Source: Plumapathes pennacea | Taxonomy: Eukaryota; Cnidaria; Anthozoa; Antipatharia; Myriopathidae | Reading direction: 5' to 3' | Assembly (NCBI GenBank): GCA_964036295.1 | Contig: OZ038462.1 | Coordinates: 8,878,267-8,942,266, forward strand | DNA length: 64,000 bases | Part shown: positions 12,832-24,419 of the stretch, piece by piece | Layout of the letters: every line of letters starts with the position of its first letter | Position numbering within the stretch: position 1 is the stretch's first letter | Position numbers and translations under genes: made by a program | The notes under the pieces: generated by a model | Databases searched by the model: none | Seen by the model: only the letters and a program-made list of their open reading frames with translations | What the model was told of the DNA's origin: nothing

Positions 12832-15800
12832 CTGCAGATGAACATAAATTAACTGCCTATTAGTAAAAAAGAAAAGCCGCAAGATCAGGTGCGCAAATAG
12901 TTTTATTTTACTTTAATAGTGTTTGTGCCCCTTTGGGGAGGGTTGTGAAAGGCCCCTAAGATGAGGTACTTATTATCTCTTCCCAGAAATACCCAGCGAG
13001 CAGAGCCTCTATACCACCAACCCCCCCCCCCCCCCCACCCCTCACTGCACTGTATATGTGTGTGTGTTTGGGGGGGGGGGGGGAAGAGGGGGCCTTTTTT
13101 TTTTTGCCTGTACTGTCTTCCTGTTGGTGTCCTAACATAACAGTCTGGCATTACCACTCACTTACATTCCAGTTCCCTCACAAGTGGGTCCTCAAGTGAT
13201 TTGGCTGGTTGGCTTGTGGAGGCAGCCTGATGACCTTAAAAAAAATTGCTGATTGCTTGAAAATGGCAATTTTCAGATCTTTCCATAACAGAATGCCAAT
13301 ATCCATCACATATAACCAGTCAATCTTTAAGTATAAAGGATCACACAAAATCAAAGCAGCCACACTGCTGAAAGCTCAGCTGTCCCTTTAAAAAAGAACT
13401 GTCAATTAAGATTGACAGATTTTGACGCACTTTTCAAAAACCTCCTAACATCCGTTTATGTTTCATGGTTGAAAGTCTCCATTTCCAAACAACCTCAACT
13501 TCCAAAACAAAACTTTTTAAAACACATCATTAAGAATTCTTCATGGGCAATCTCTGATAATCTGCATATACAGCTCAAAAAGCTGCTCAACATTAGGCAG
13601 CTGTATTCACAGGCTAAACTCTGAACCAGAGCAAGACTGCTCTAAATGCGGTAGCAAAGAAAAACGTAATTTATAACATGGATTTTTACGGTTTTCATGC
13701 ACAATAGATTTTGACAGCTTATCTTTGACACCTTAATTTTTTAATTAGAGGTGTAGTATGTACACTTTGGAACAACTGAGTTCTAGTGTAGTGCTGACAA
13801 AGGTATAGCCAGCATAGTTCTGGCATCAGTGTTCTGAGTTGAGTTGAGTTGAGTTGGTTGTGTTCCGAGTTGTTGTGGTCGTCGAGTGTATACAGTTCAG
13901 CCATGAGTTAATAAATACTGGATTTTACAGAGGCAACAATATTATTACTCCAGCCTGTGCTGCATCCAAGCTACATATTATGTAAATAGTATTACATGCA
14001 CTATTTTGACATTTAGTCTGAAATAGGGTCGAAAATTGTCAAATTTGGTCCAAAATAGGGTAAGGGTTTTCAGTCCTGGGCAGCACACTCTCACCCAAAA
14101 TTTTTGAGGAGTAGGCAGCCATTACAAATTAGTGGCTTTATGCAATATTGAAGATCAGAATCAATATTGCCCTATTTTCACATTGTTTAATTTCTTCCTT
14201 CTCAGGAACAGGAATCCTATCACTAACCTGAATCTATTTCTTCTGTTTTTCTTCTCTTTGCTTCAGGAGTCTCTGATGCCAAGTGAGTGGAAGACGGGCC
14301 TGTGCATGAAAATAGAATGTCAGAAAGAGAGCACCACACTGTTTTCACATAATACTGCATTAATAAAAAACATACAGTATGTACAATTTGGTAAAATCAG
14401 GTGTGGGCAGGGAACCTACACTGACAAGTGCTCAAGTAGCAATAAAAGTTTGGCAAAACTGAGTGTGGCAGACAGGAGTATGAAATGCTGATAAATACTC
14501 TGCTTGTTGGAAGTTACCAAAAACAGCCAACCAAACATAAGGGCATCCACAGTTTTTTTTTAATTAATAATAATCACACTTTTTCGTTCAAATCCTTTAG
14601 GACTTTTACATTTTTATGTTATTTTATTATAGAAAAACAGTATTTCCCATACAGTACCCTGTGCTTGTCCACAAAGTTCATCATCATCCTGCAAAGACAA
14701 CAAAATAAGTTATTACAGCTGTTTAACAAACCTCCAATGTACTCAAGGTATGAAAATATCAAACTATACCATGCTGTAGGTTAAAATAACACAGCATTGG
14801 AAAATTATGTTTGGCAAGGTAAAAAGCTCTGCTCTTTAAAAAATAGCAGTAAGGTCAGAAAAATCTACAAACTATAAGAAAGTTTCCATGAGAAATAAAT
14901 AATAATCAAGCAAGTTCAGAAATTATAGAAAAGTGCTATGGATTTGAATCTTGACAGTGAAATTACTTTTCTCCTTATCTGACCTTCTTTAGTACTTTCT
15001 TGTTAAACCTACACCAGTGCTTTAGGCTATGTTTACATTATACCAGATAACTTTCCATAGCATCACAAAAATGTACTGGATAGGCCTTCCATTTACATTG
15101 GATATGCTGTTTTTGAAGCAATTCTTGAAATGAAGCGCTGTTGCTCTACCCCTCTTCTGAAGTGGTTACCACCCACATCAGATAGTAAAACACTTCAATT
15201 GCATTGACTGATTGTGATAAAGCCACCCTGGACTGGCCTTGTGTTGAGGGATAGGCTTTTCACCCAAAGCCACTTCGAACCGGTCTTTTCGTGTTTCACT
15301 GTACCGGATAGGTTTTCACAATGACTCAAAATCCTATCTGGTATAGTGTAAACGTAGCCTTGGCAAACAAAGCAGAATAGCATATGCAAAAATAGGAATC
15401 TGTTAGGTTCATGTGTCTATTGCTACACAAAAGATGCAAAAATAGAGAGGTGCCTGCTTGTTCATACCCTGCAAGCAGTGGTTTCTCTGGATGGAAATAC
15501 TTTGGACATAGAAGAAATCATTCAACATCCAGGTTTATGCATGATTGATCATAGAACGACACTCAACCTTCTTTGCTGTCAAACACTCGCAAAAGTAAAA
15601 CTGTTTACGGCAATGATCACCAACCCAAACTAAGTTTCTATTATGATAAACATGTGAGAAAAGTAAAAAGATGACACTAAGCACTACTCACGGAGATGAA
15701 TCTCAACTAACCTGAGTTTCAGGCTTTTTTTCTGGGGAGATATGGTATAGGGATGAGGGAGAGAGGAAAAATGCGTAAATTTCATTTCTCTCCTCTCTCT

Positions 15801-16590
15801 CCCCAGTCTATTAGGCCGAGGGAAAAATTAGCTGAAAAATTATTAGCCTAATACTCAGGTTAAATCTCAACATGCAAGCTATTGAAGAAGCTATAAATAA
15901 CACTGAGAGTGAAATACATTGCAGTTGTTTATTGACATATTTCCTTCTCCTCTCTATTGCTCGAGGATGGTTGCTACAGCAAAAAGTTGTGAAGTCAAAG
16001 ACACGAAGGTTATACAGTTTACAAAGCCAACAAATGAGCGACACAGCTAATGATCAATCAGAACAGTTCTTATCTGAAGTTTGCCACTCATACTGTATAT
16101 CCTCACCCTTTTCATGAATTGAATTTACAGTGACAGGCTACAAGCACTATCAAAACATTTAAAACAAGCACATTTTCAAACCCAGAAAATTACAACTAAA
16201 ACCTTGCTCAGGAAAGCTGGAGTAATTGAGAATTAATTATGCATATAGTTGAAAATTGAATGTGTCAACTATATTGTAGTTTGTAATATAGAAAATGTAT
16301 AGTTGGCTTACCATTGATGGACAAATGCTGTTTGCGAGCTCGGCTTTACCAAGTTCCCTTAGAGCACCCGCCATTTTCCTGTACGAAGCACCTCTTTGCT
16401 TTCTCCAAGTTTTCAGCATTTGAAACGCCCGTCTTTCATGAGTGCGGTACAGCTGGGTGTTAATTTCGATGTTTGTTAAGTGGTCATCAGGAACCCCCAA
16501 TCCAGTGCCCAATGCATACCAGTATTCAGCTACCTCTACTGACCATTTATTGAAGTCTCTAAAGCTTGGAACAGCTTCTGCATTGCTCAT
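11057..16590 (-). CDS. NLR A: Death-NACHT-LRR receptor, five exons
   Basis: Predicted intracellular NOD-like receptor. Exons in transcript order: 16590-16312, 14688-14658, 14299-14228, 13234-13166, 12831-11057. All junctions have GT-AG sites and compatible phases, and the sum is 2,226 nt, giving a closed 741-codon frame plus stop. The ATG at 16,590 has an in-frame TGA 12 nt upstream. Domain order: Death (about residues 8-90), a K/R-rich linker with 'AKRRK', NACHT with Walker A GAPGIGKT (about 225-232) and Walker B 'VLIVLDGLDEL', then about four LRRs. By family analogy it would sense ligand through the LRRs, oligomerise by NACHT and signal through Death-domain contacts. No frame break is visible. 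The exon model is by inspection, not from transcripts; the ligand is unknown. Confidence 0.85.
13166..14688 (-). CDS. NLR A exons 2-4: microexon, linker, 23-residue exon
   Basis: Exon 2 (14688-14658, 31 nt) encodes an acidic DDDELCGQAQ stretch after the acceptor TTTGCAG. Exon 3 (14299-14228, 72 nt) encodes a single linker unit ending 'SETPEAKRRKTEEIDS'. Exon 4 (13234-13166, 69 nt) encodes 'HQAASTSQP...LVRELE', a likely helical lead into NACHT. The phases (0/1, 1/1, 1/1) close only if exon 4 starts at TTTAAG|GTCATC. Intervening DNA is intronic, with a GAGTT repeat at 13,838-13,857. Confidence 0.75.
15024..15360. mobile_element. MITE with about 26-bp terminal inverted repeats
   Basis: The left end AGGCTATGTTTACATTATA is mirrored at the right end (TATAGTGTAAACGTAGCCT). 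There is no open frame and no convincing target-site duplication. It lies in intron 1 of NLR A. Confidence 0.7.
15710..15860. mobile_element. Short MITE-like element
   Basis: The ends ACCTGAGTTTCAGGCT and AGCCTAATACTCAGGT are inverted repeats flanked by TA, which would suit a Tc1/mariner-type insertion. The inside carries purine and pyrimidine tracts (GAGAGAGG/CCTCTCTC). It lies in intron 1 of NLR A. Confidence 0.5.
16312..16590 (-). CDS. NLR A exon 1: Death domain
   Basis: 93 codons from ATG to the donor CAATG|GTAAGC. The Death fold is recognised from 'EYWYALGTGLGVPDDHL', 'IEINTQLYR' and 'MLKTWRKQRGASY', followed by 'LRELGKAELA'; the spacing fits the six-helix Death family. Phase 0 at the donor matches the microexon. 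It has no close counterpart in the duplicate, whose Death exon (46,482-46,732) is a distant relative. Confidence 0.85.
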
Positions 16591-19282
16591 TTTCTTTGAT
16601 CAATATATGATCACCTTGAAGAAAAAAAAAAAATATCATGTCTTGTTTTGTTCCTTTTCTTTTTGAAGGTCAGTCAAAAAGAACTGATAGTCACAAGTTA
16701 GGAAATGAGTAATAATTATCTACACATCAGTATTAAAGTCATCCCTCAAAACATTTTGAAATTTAGATTGCCTGAAACACCACATTTCTTGAATTTAAAT
16801 TGGCTGATGTTTTCCTCCTTTGCTGTATCATTCAACATTATTTTTCAAAATGTATATTCAGTTATTATTTAACTTATTCTCAAACAAATCAAAGACCAAT
16901 CATTTATTACGTCCCGAGGGAGGGGTAAAAAAATTTTTTTTTTGAGGAGGGGGGGGGGGGGGGGGGGGGGAGGGGTAATTTTTTATCTTCTTGGTGAAAT
17001 AGGGAGGTAAAATTTTCATACCATTACAAACTCTTAATGTGCAGACTGTTCATTGGAATTATAAGAAATACTGTACCTCAAAAATGAAGGAAATGGCATT
17101 TCAGGGAGACTAAATTTTCCGGGGAAGCATGCCCCCAGACCCCTAGAAGCTCAAGCCTTTCAGCTGTTCATACCCCCACACAATTCTGTAAAAACCTCGT
17201 GCCTTGGGATAAAAATATTTGACAGGTATAGAAGAATGTTGTAATCTTTACCAAGAATGATGGTACAGAAGTGGAGAAAGATAAGTTAGATTTGGGGGAC
17301 ATGTTGATTTTGGGCAAGAAGTCATCTTCATTATCCACAGGTGAGAGATGGATGTACATGTAAGTTAACTTTCTTAGACATACAGTAGCTGGGTAAACAG
17401 ATCAGTTTCTAAAACCTGTGACATGATTCATGTTTTAATAAACAGCACTAGACTCTTGTTCATGCTGGGAGGAGGGTATTTTTTTTTTAATGATTCAAAT
17501 TTCAGAGGGGGTTATTCTTTTGTTCACAATTTTTTGTAGGGGGTGGAAATTTCAACCTTAAGATCATTTAGAAAACCACCAATGCACCCCCTCCCCCCAT
17601 AATAATCTATCGGTCCCTAAGTCCAGACTAAATCTAAATTGTTAATCTACAAAGGTACCAGCCCATCACTGCAGACACTCTTTGTTTTCACATGTGAACA
17701 ATTCAGTTCAGTTAAAAGTCACGGAAAGAGCAGCTGAAAATATACTAAAAATATGATAATCACAGATATCCCCTTGCTCTGTAGTGGGTTTTCGGAAAGT
17801 GGGGTTCTACTTTATTTTCCACTCGGAGATCATTTAAAATTATTTTGCAAACCACAGTTGGTAGCAACGTCACCAGTCGGCCGGTAAAAAAATCTTCGTT
17901 GCACGGCAGACTGGGTTTAGTTCAGACAACATGCAGTCTGTAATTTTTAAGCTCGCGTTCAGCACAAAGTGCTGAAAAGTGAAGCTTCATGTGATTAGTC
18001 CAACTGGAATGTGTCCCATGTCCCAGTGCTGTCAACAATGGATTCCAAATATGGGAGTAATTCTGTTCCTAATTTGGGCAGTATCGATATTACAGACAAT
18101 GCAACAAAATTGAGAACACGATTGTTGAAGCAGTTTTTGTGGTGGCATTTTTAAGCCTCCCACCTTACTGCAGTTAAGACTGCATCAGTCAGTCAGTCCA
18201 TCATGCTGTGTCTACAATTGACTTTGAAATTTGAGCATCAGCGAATACGCATGAAGAAACAAAGAGACGGGAAGACGTTTTCTGGAGTTATTTTGATTGT
18301 TATCATTGTATTCCTTTATTGCCAGTAGATCTGTTGCACTTCAGAACCATTATCACACAGGTTTTGGTAAATTCTCGGTTGTTTGACAAGCGTAAGTCAA
18401 AGTTGAAATACCTGTGACCACTGACAGCCCTGAGCGACTTCAGCTTGTCAAAATATTTCTATCGTTTGATTATAGTTGCTTTGCTTCGCATAGTTTTCGC
18501 CAGTAATGAAAAATGCTGTAGAGAACTGGAAGAAGAATAATTCGAAAATGAATTTGACCAAAACCTCAAGTAATGTCAACAAGTTATCAGATTTCAATTA
18601 AATTTATTCGACTTGAAACTCAGACAAAAGAAGAAAGGCGTGTTTTCTTTAAGCACATATTTAGTTTGAATGCAGCCCAGGCTGGAGTATCATGGCCTCT
18701 GATGAATATGTAGATGTTGAACATAAGCTGTAAATGACAAAAGTAATGAAGTCACGGATAGACATTTTTCAGTGCGACTCCGGAAGGTCTCCTTTCGGTT
18801 CAAAGCTTTGGCATTAGGTGAAGGATTTTAAATTCTCTCAATTCGAGTGTCTAAGTTTATAGTTTTCACCCTCTGCCGCCTTGTAAATGAGGGTTTTTAA
18901 AACTAAGACTAAATCGAATACGCGGTTCAGCAAAAGTGGAGGCCTGCGGAAACAGATGTGAACTTCCACATACCTAAAATTGAGCAATTTTTACAATGTG
19001 TCCTTGAGCCAGTTCTATTAAATACCCACCCCCGCAAAAGTACTTTTTACAAATTCGCGAGCTTACAGCTGTATTGCTGCTTTGATTGTAGACACTAGCT
19101 GAACTCCAAAATTCCCTGAGACAACATTTACATGCAACTACAGAATACTCCTGGAGCTCAAAAGCCAAGAAAAGCGCAACTAGAAACGTGACTTGATCAG
19201 TTTTGCACAGTCAGCAAAGTCGATCTTGGACACCAAAATTGTTATGAATTTCAAGAAAAGCCACGATTTATCCAGCCAACGC
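16591..19282. other. Sequence upstream of NLR A, no gene seen
   Basis: 16,850-17,700 matches 51,105-52,725 of the second copy. It contains a G run at 16,949-16,970. From about 17,700 to 19,282 nothing is recognisable; copy 2 has only about 80 bases between the matching flanks, so this block arrived with, or beside, the Gypsy element. Confidence 0.5.
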
Positions 19283-20543
19283 TTAATTTACTTTCCTCCA
19301 AGGTCCAGACGGTAATTCAGTCATCTTGAGTGGCTCGCGATGTGTTACCGGCGTGGTGGCTTGACATGCTGTGCATGTTGACACAAACTTTTCACACTGT
19401 GAGTCCATCTTTGGGAACCACACGTGCGCCCTCAACAATTGCTTGGTACGAACTTGGCCCTGGTGGCCTTCGTGCGCAATTTCTATCATCTTCTGTCTGA
19501 GTTTGGCGGGTACTACAATTCTATTTCCCCGCAGTATTATTCCGTCAACCAAGGTGAGTTCGGGGAAAACTTGCTTGTAGATTTGAATATCCGCCAGTTT
19601 TGTATCCAGCCAGCCTTGTCGAATGCACTTTTGTAGTCTCTGCAGTGTCTGGTCTTCATTAGTGGCTCTTTGCACTTGGTCCCTAGTGACTGCCTTAGGT
19701 GGTCGTCACGTTTCTCGAATCTTCTTTTGGTTCCAATTGATGATACCCTTTGCACATGTCGAGGTGTGAGAACACGGTGGAACTGTTTAACTCGTTGATT
19801 ACATCATCAATCGTGGGGTGCTGAATGTTCCTCCGAGGTATTGCTTGATTGGCCACACGCATGTCTACATTTAGACGAATCTGGTCTTTGTTTTTCTTGG
19901 GCGTGACTACAGGGGGTGACACCCATCCCGTAGGTTCCTTGACTTTTTCGATGATGTCTTGGTCCAGAAGATGTTGTATTTCCTCCTCCATTTTCTGTCG
20001 TATGCTGTAGGGTTGGCGTCTTGGTGGTTGTGCGATTGGCTTGAAACTGGGGTCAACCTTTAGGTCCACTTGTATTCCTTTTACTTTGCCAATGCCTTCA
20101 AACCTGTCTCCATATTCTTCTAGTAGTTTGTCTGCCTTGGTTCGTTCTGGCGTTTCTTTGTCTTCTGTTGCGATCGCATTGGTGATTTTGATCATTCCAA
20201 GATCTGTGCCGTCCGCGTAGCTTAACAGAGGTGGTGTCTGTGTATCTCCTTTGATTATTTGCCACGTCACCACCTTCATCCTTGTTTTGGACTCTGTCAG
20301 CGCTTCAAAACTCCCAAGTACCGGTAGGAGTTTTGCCTCTGTGGTCAAACCATAAGGTTTAATTCGGCAATTTGTTTTTTTGACTGTTACGTTTTTTTCA
20401 AGTCCAGATCGCCTGAACGTCTCCTCATCCATTGCGCTGACGGTAGCACCGCTGTCCGGTAATACCGTAACGTTTACGCCGCTGATCGAAATTTTCATCA
20501 ACGGTCTGTTGTTCGAAGGTCCCACGGGGCTAACTGTCTCCAA
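19283..20543 (-). pseudogene. Gypsy protease, RT start and integrase zinc finger
   Basis: The protease active site is DSGAT in 'VTVLPDSGATVSAM'. RT begins with 'LLDQDIIEKVKEPTGWVSP' and 'RLNVDMRVANQAI', and stops just after 'FSHLDMCKGYHQLE'. A deletion then joins it, out of frame, to an integrase HHCC segment ('HEGHQGQVRTKQLLRAHVWF', 'CTACQATTP'). All catalytic parts downstream of the first RT Asp are gone. Confidence 0.85.
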
Positions 20544-20631
20544 AGTGCACGTGGACTCTACGTCGCTGCTGTCAGATGACGCGTACGTGTCAGGTTTTTG
20601 CGTGCCTCCGTGTGTGACTTCTCTCGTGGCT

Positions 20632-21378
20632 CTAATTGCTTGCTTGTTTCTGCAGCATTTTGTGAAGTGGTTTTTCTTTGAGCAATGCAGACATTGTTTG
20701 CCAAATGCGGGGCATTTTTTTTGGTCCCCCGGGATGTGGCCATTGTTTTCCGCAATTGAAACAACTTTTCTTGTCGGTGTTATCTGCGGTGATCTTGTCT
20801 ATTTCTTGCTTTATTGATACATCCAGAGGCCTCGGGTTTTCTACTTTCGCTGCGTGTTCATTTGCGCTTTCCAGTCCTCTGGCGTATTTAATTGCTTCTG
20901 CTACGGTTAGCTGATCTTGCAATAACTTCCTCCTTACTCGCTTCGACTTTCCATTCTCGATCATGGCCATCAATATTTCGGTATCCAACCAGCCCTCTGG
21001 GAAGTCGCAATGTCTGCCCTCGGCTCTCAGTTTGGATATAAACGAATCCCATGACTCTTCCTTTCCTTGTTTGATGCACCGGAATTTGTGTATATTGAAC
21101 AACTGATTCTGCGACTCCTTGAATTTTGTTTTCAGCGCATCAATGGCGCCATCCAAATCCGTTCCTGTGTCCGCGAGCTGTTCAAATACGTCCAGCGTGG
21201 CCTCGCCAACAGAGTCAAGAAATAGCGATCGCTGTTGTTCCTTGTCTGTAATTTTGTACGCCTTCAGGTGGTTGTTCTTAAACCGTTCCGCATACTTTAT
21301 GAATCGGGCGTATACAGTTTCCGGATCCTTGCGAATGTCAAACTCGGGGAATTGCTTGTAACCTATGTTGACGGCCAT
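20632..21378 (-). pseudogene. Gypsy gag
   Basis: The start ATGGCCGTC follows the primer site closely. The capsid-like region includes 'KTKFKESQNQLFNIHKF' and 'SWDSFISKLRAEGRHC', a pattern usual in Mag-type gag. The first zinc knuckle begins CFNCGK and is then frame-shifted; a second knuckle (CLHCSKKNHFTKC) continues in another frame at about 20,660-20,700. Non-functional. Confidence 0.8.
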
Positions 21379-21410
21379 TGTGGGTTTGTTTGCATCCTCG
21401 TCGCCAATTT

Positions 21411-21560
21411 AATGTCGAAGGTTATATTTCGTGAACGCACGATTAACACACACTCCTTCGGTTCTAATATCACACTCTCATCTAATATATTCAGTGAATT
21501 ATTATCTAGTCTAACAGCCCGTGTCCCGGATCTGGGTTCCAGTTCCTCTGGTCATGACAG
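21411..21560 (-). repeat. 5' LTR of the Gypsy element
   Basis: It lies between the host junction and the primer-site motif TGGCGACGAGGATGC, which is typical of Mag-like Gypsy elements. The end is approximate, because no 3' LTR is available for comparison. Confidence 0.6.
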
Positions 21561-22090
21561 CAGGAATGCAGGAAATGAATTCCAAAGCTTAGATTACACT
21601 TTCTGTTTATTTAGTGAAGTAACCTTTCGCTGCATTTAGCATCTATTTATCGAATAGTTTGGCCTTTCTACAGTCTGATCAGTTCACACCTTTCTTTCCA
21701 AAACACAAAATTAAAGTACTACATAAATTGGCACAAAAGACAAACGCCAACTGTTGGCAAATCTTTATACGTGAAAACAGCCACCATCCACATAACTAAA
21801 ATATGTATTTGTAGACTAAAAACGAAGCAGTAGTACTTATTAAGCTATATGTAACGAAATCTGTGTCTAGTCCATTTAGCTAGAGTGAAAAAAAGGGTCG
21901 AAATTTCCGAGCCGTCGCTGGCCTTATTAACATTTCACACATCGCTCAATTTTCAAACCACACAAACCAAAAAGAACGAGTACCTGTACATTAGACTGGT
22001 GGACTTACCTTCTGCGAACCGTTTCCTCCGAAGAGAAGCCAACTATTCGATCAACAAAGCGCTTATCAAACACAGCACCCTTCTCCTTCG
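21561..22090. other. Duplicated noncoding flank
   Basis: Matches 52,808-53,340 closely. No gene is seen. Copy-to-copy similarity stops at 22,096, exactly at the inverted repeat described next. Confidence 0.5.
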
Positions 22091-22881
22091 GGGAAGCGAA
22101 TTCCTACGTAAGGATGGTTACCCCCTCCCGCAGTCTGATTATATTATGTCAGCGGTCGCCCCTCAACAGTAATAACTGACTGACAGAAGTGCAGTGATAA
22201 ATAAACGTCACATCGGAGTGAAATAGCGTGTACGAAGAAAGACGTAAAGTATAAAATATAAAAGTTCCTAAAGCGTTTTATTTGAAACGTGCATACAATA
22301 CTCTTTTATAGAAAATTAGCGCTTCGTGTAAATTTAGTAATTGTGACTAAAATCAACGTGAATCAGAGAAAAATATCCCGGAGGGGGGAGGGGAGGGTCC
22401 CATCAATACTGCATGCGCCGCCTCAAAGGCAGTATCGTTTTTTAACATTTTTGAGGCTGCAAAAGGTGATCAATTTTGCCTTTTTGGTCTGAAATAGTAG
22501 ATTTTGCATATTTTGGCATTTGGTTGCAGAAATAGGGAAAAACTTTTTGGTATACAGAGTCTGAAAAAGTGTCGAAAAATCTCAAATATATATTTTTTAA
22601 CTAGGGTCGAAAAATCGTACAGTTTTAGTTTGAAGTAGGGCAAGGGTTTTGCCGGAACAGTCCGACTCAAAACTATGAAGGTTTTCACCCCCTCCCCCTC
22701 CCCCCGAGAAGTTTGGGGGGCAGAGCCTTTAACGGCTAGCTAGCTAAACTGTCCCATATGAACAGTTCAACGTGGTCTCATCTAAAAAGCAGTAGCCTTA
22801 AATCTCTTTCGATGCGGACATCGCGCGGGTTTTGATTTCATTTTTTACAAGGCTCGAGTAGTCGCAACAACTGATCTCTAA

Positions 22882-23506
22882 AGGCCAATTTTCACTAAGT
22901 GAAGTAAGCGGAGACGGAGAAGGAGACGGAGACGTAAGACACTTGCGCGCGTGTGAAAATTAGCGAACGGAGACGGAAGCAGAGAAGGAAGCGGTGAAGG
23001 AAGCAGAACGGAAGGTTTTCTTTTTCTTGCGTCTCCGTCTCCGCTTACTTCGGTTACGTTCCTGTGAAAATCGATTGAACGGAAGCGGAGACGGAGACGG
23101 AACGAATCAACCAATCAGAAGGCGTCTCCCGAGGCTAAAATACTACTAGTTCCCATGCCCAACGCGTCTTGCCACCAAACAAAAACAAATATGTCATTTA
23201 ACCTGATTTCTTTTATCAGGTTTTCGAACCGCCCATGGGTTTTCCTCTTCAGAAACATCTCCCTGACCCCAAATCTCTTTGGTTGTCTCTGACAAGCCAG
23301 TTCTCGTCTCCTCCTCCGCCGCTTCAAGAACAGGAAAAGAAACAGGAGTAGTTTATCATCGTCGTCCTCCATGTTTACAAAGATGTTGAGGCCGATAAAA
23401 ACACGTCCCCAGCCCACTGATCGCACGACCGTACGCCAAAAATAGCATCTCCTTCCTTCTCCGCTTCCGTCTCCGTTCGCTAATTTTCACACGCGCGCAA
23501 GTGTCT
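22882..23506. mobile_element. PIF/Harbinger transposon fragment
   Basis: The left end AGGCCAATTTTCACTAAGTG follows a TAA and matches the MITE at 32,629-32,885. The subterminal GGAGACGGAGA repeats are shared with it. The right side (23,450-23,506) holds the inverted subterminal copy but lacks the outermost bases. A remnant of transposase coding lies inside. This links the MITE to a probable parent family. Confidence 0.65.
23115..23372 (-). pseudogene. Harbinger-type transposase N-terminus remnant
   Basis: It starts MEDDDDKLLLFLF, then an arginine run (KRRRRRR), then 'KTHGRFENLIKEIRLND'. Acidic start, arginine block and 'LxxELR'-like helix match the N-terminus of HARBI1-like transposases in marine invertebrates. 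The DDE nuclease is absent. The assignment rests on this pattern and on the flanking TAA-bounded ends. Confidence 0.5.
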
Positions 23507-23579
23507 GTGTTTACTTGGATGTTTAGTGCTTTGCCTAAAGCTATTTGCAACGCCAATTTGCTCCAAATCCACGCAACGG

Positions 23580-23618
23580 CGTTGCAAGTTTTTGAATCGC
23601 TTTCAAAAACTTGCAACG
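23580..23618. repeat. Perfect hairpin
   Basis: Two 17-base arms (CGTTGCAAGTTTTTGAA and its complement) are separated by five bases. It sits in a dispersed-repeat context running to about 23,730 (ending in GTGTAACACCACCTTA). Confidence 0.6.
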
Positions 23619-23988
23619 CGTTGCAGCACTGGAAACATCGCGAAAAATCGTTCGCAATGGGGTAACACCTCAACGGTTTTTAGCGCAACATCGCATCGTT
23701 GCAAATTGACCAGTGTAACACCACCTTAAGTCTCTTTTGTTGTCAAGGGTGACAAGGGGTTTCGCTGGTAACGAGTCATTCACAGATCATCCTTTTTTAT
23801 TTACATTTTGGAGCAATGCTACCTAATAAACACGAACACAGAAAACGGCAAATAGAAAGAAACCATAACAGCGCGAAAATTACCGCTGCTTCAAGGTTGG
23901 TTAGTTATTAATACAGTGGGGCGACCGCTGACATAATATAATCAGACTGCGGGAGGGGGTAACCATCCTTACGCAATTCGCTTCCCGT

Positions 23989-24419
23989 TGTAGACTCCAT
24001 TTTCTTTGCTGGAGGGTAGTTACCAGGTTACGCGCGGAATGGGATTAATTTTCTCTATATCAGTGAATGCCATTGTCAGATAGTATTTCACTATATCCGT
24101 TAATGGCAAGGCAATCTACCGCTGCTTCACGTTTGGTTAGTTATTAATGCAGGGTGAGACTGGGGAGAGAGGAGAGAAGGGAAAGCCAGATTCTCGCCAG
24201 AAACACCCTCGCGTCTGGAATGAAATTTCCGGCAAACCCCGGATGATCAGATGACGGTAGAAAAATTTTGGGCCGTTGGTTAATTTTGAGGTCTAAAAAT
24301 TTGGTCGTTTTTTGTGGAGTTACAAAATCTGGCCTCCATCGCACCTCCCCGTCACTAATCAGCTGACCTGAGTACTCCCCCCCCCCCCCCCCCCCCTCCT
24401 CCCCTCCCTGGAATTAAAC
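23989..24419. other. Noncoding, dispersed repeats
   Basis: A stretch near 23,884-23,919 is repeated at 24,120-24,155. The segment 24,270-24,420, with a C tract at 24,379-24,396, is repeated at 28,215-28,345. No gene. Confidence 0.5.

Larger units (their letters stand above)
19283..21560 (-). mobile_element. Truncated Ty3/Gypsy element
   Basis: Minus-strand order: a roughly 150-bp 5' LTR (21560-21411, starting TGTCATGACC), a TGGCGACGAGGAT primer-site region, gag, protease, start of RT, then a jump to the integrase zinc finger. The rest of RT, RNase H, the integrase core and the 3' LTR are missing. The insertion point abuts 21,563; copy 2 (52,808) lacks it, so it inserted, or was lost, after duplication. 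Confidence 0.85.
22091..23988. repeat. 1.9-kb block bounded by long inverted repeats
   Basis: The left arm (22,091-22,185, starting GGGAAGCGAATT) is repeated in reverse complement at 23,905-23,988. They share GCGACCGCTGACATAATATA and ACCCCCTCCCGCAGTCTG blocks. The block contains the Harbinger fragment and dispersed repeats but no intact gene. It may be a non-autonomous DNA transposon or an inverted duplication; no target-site duplication was found. Confidence 0.55.
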
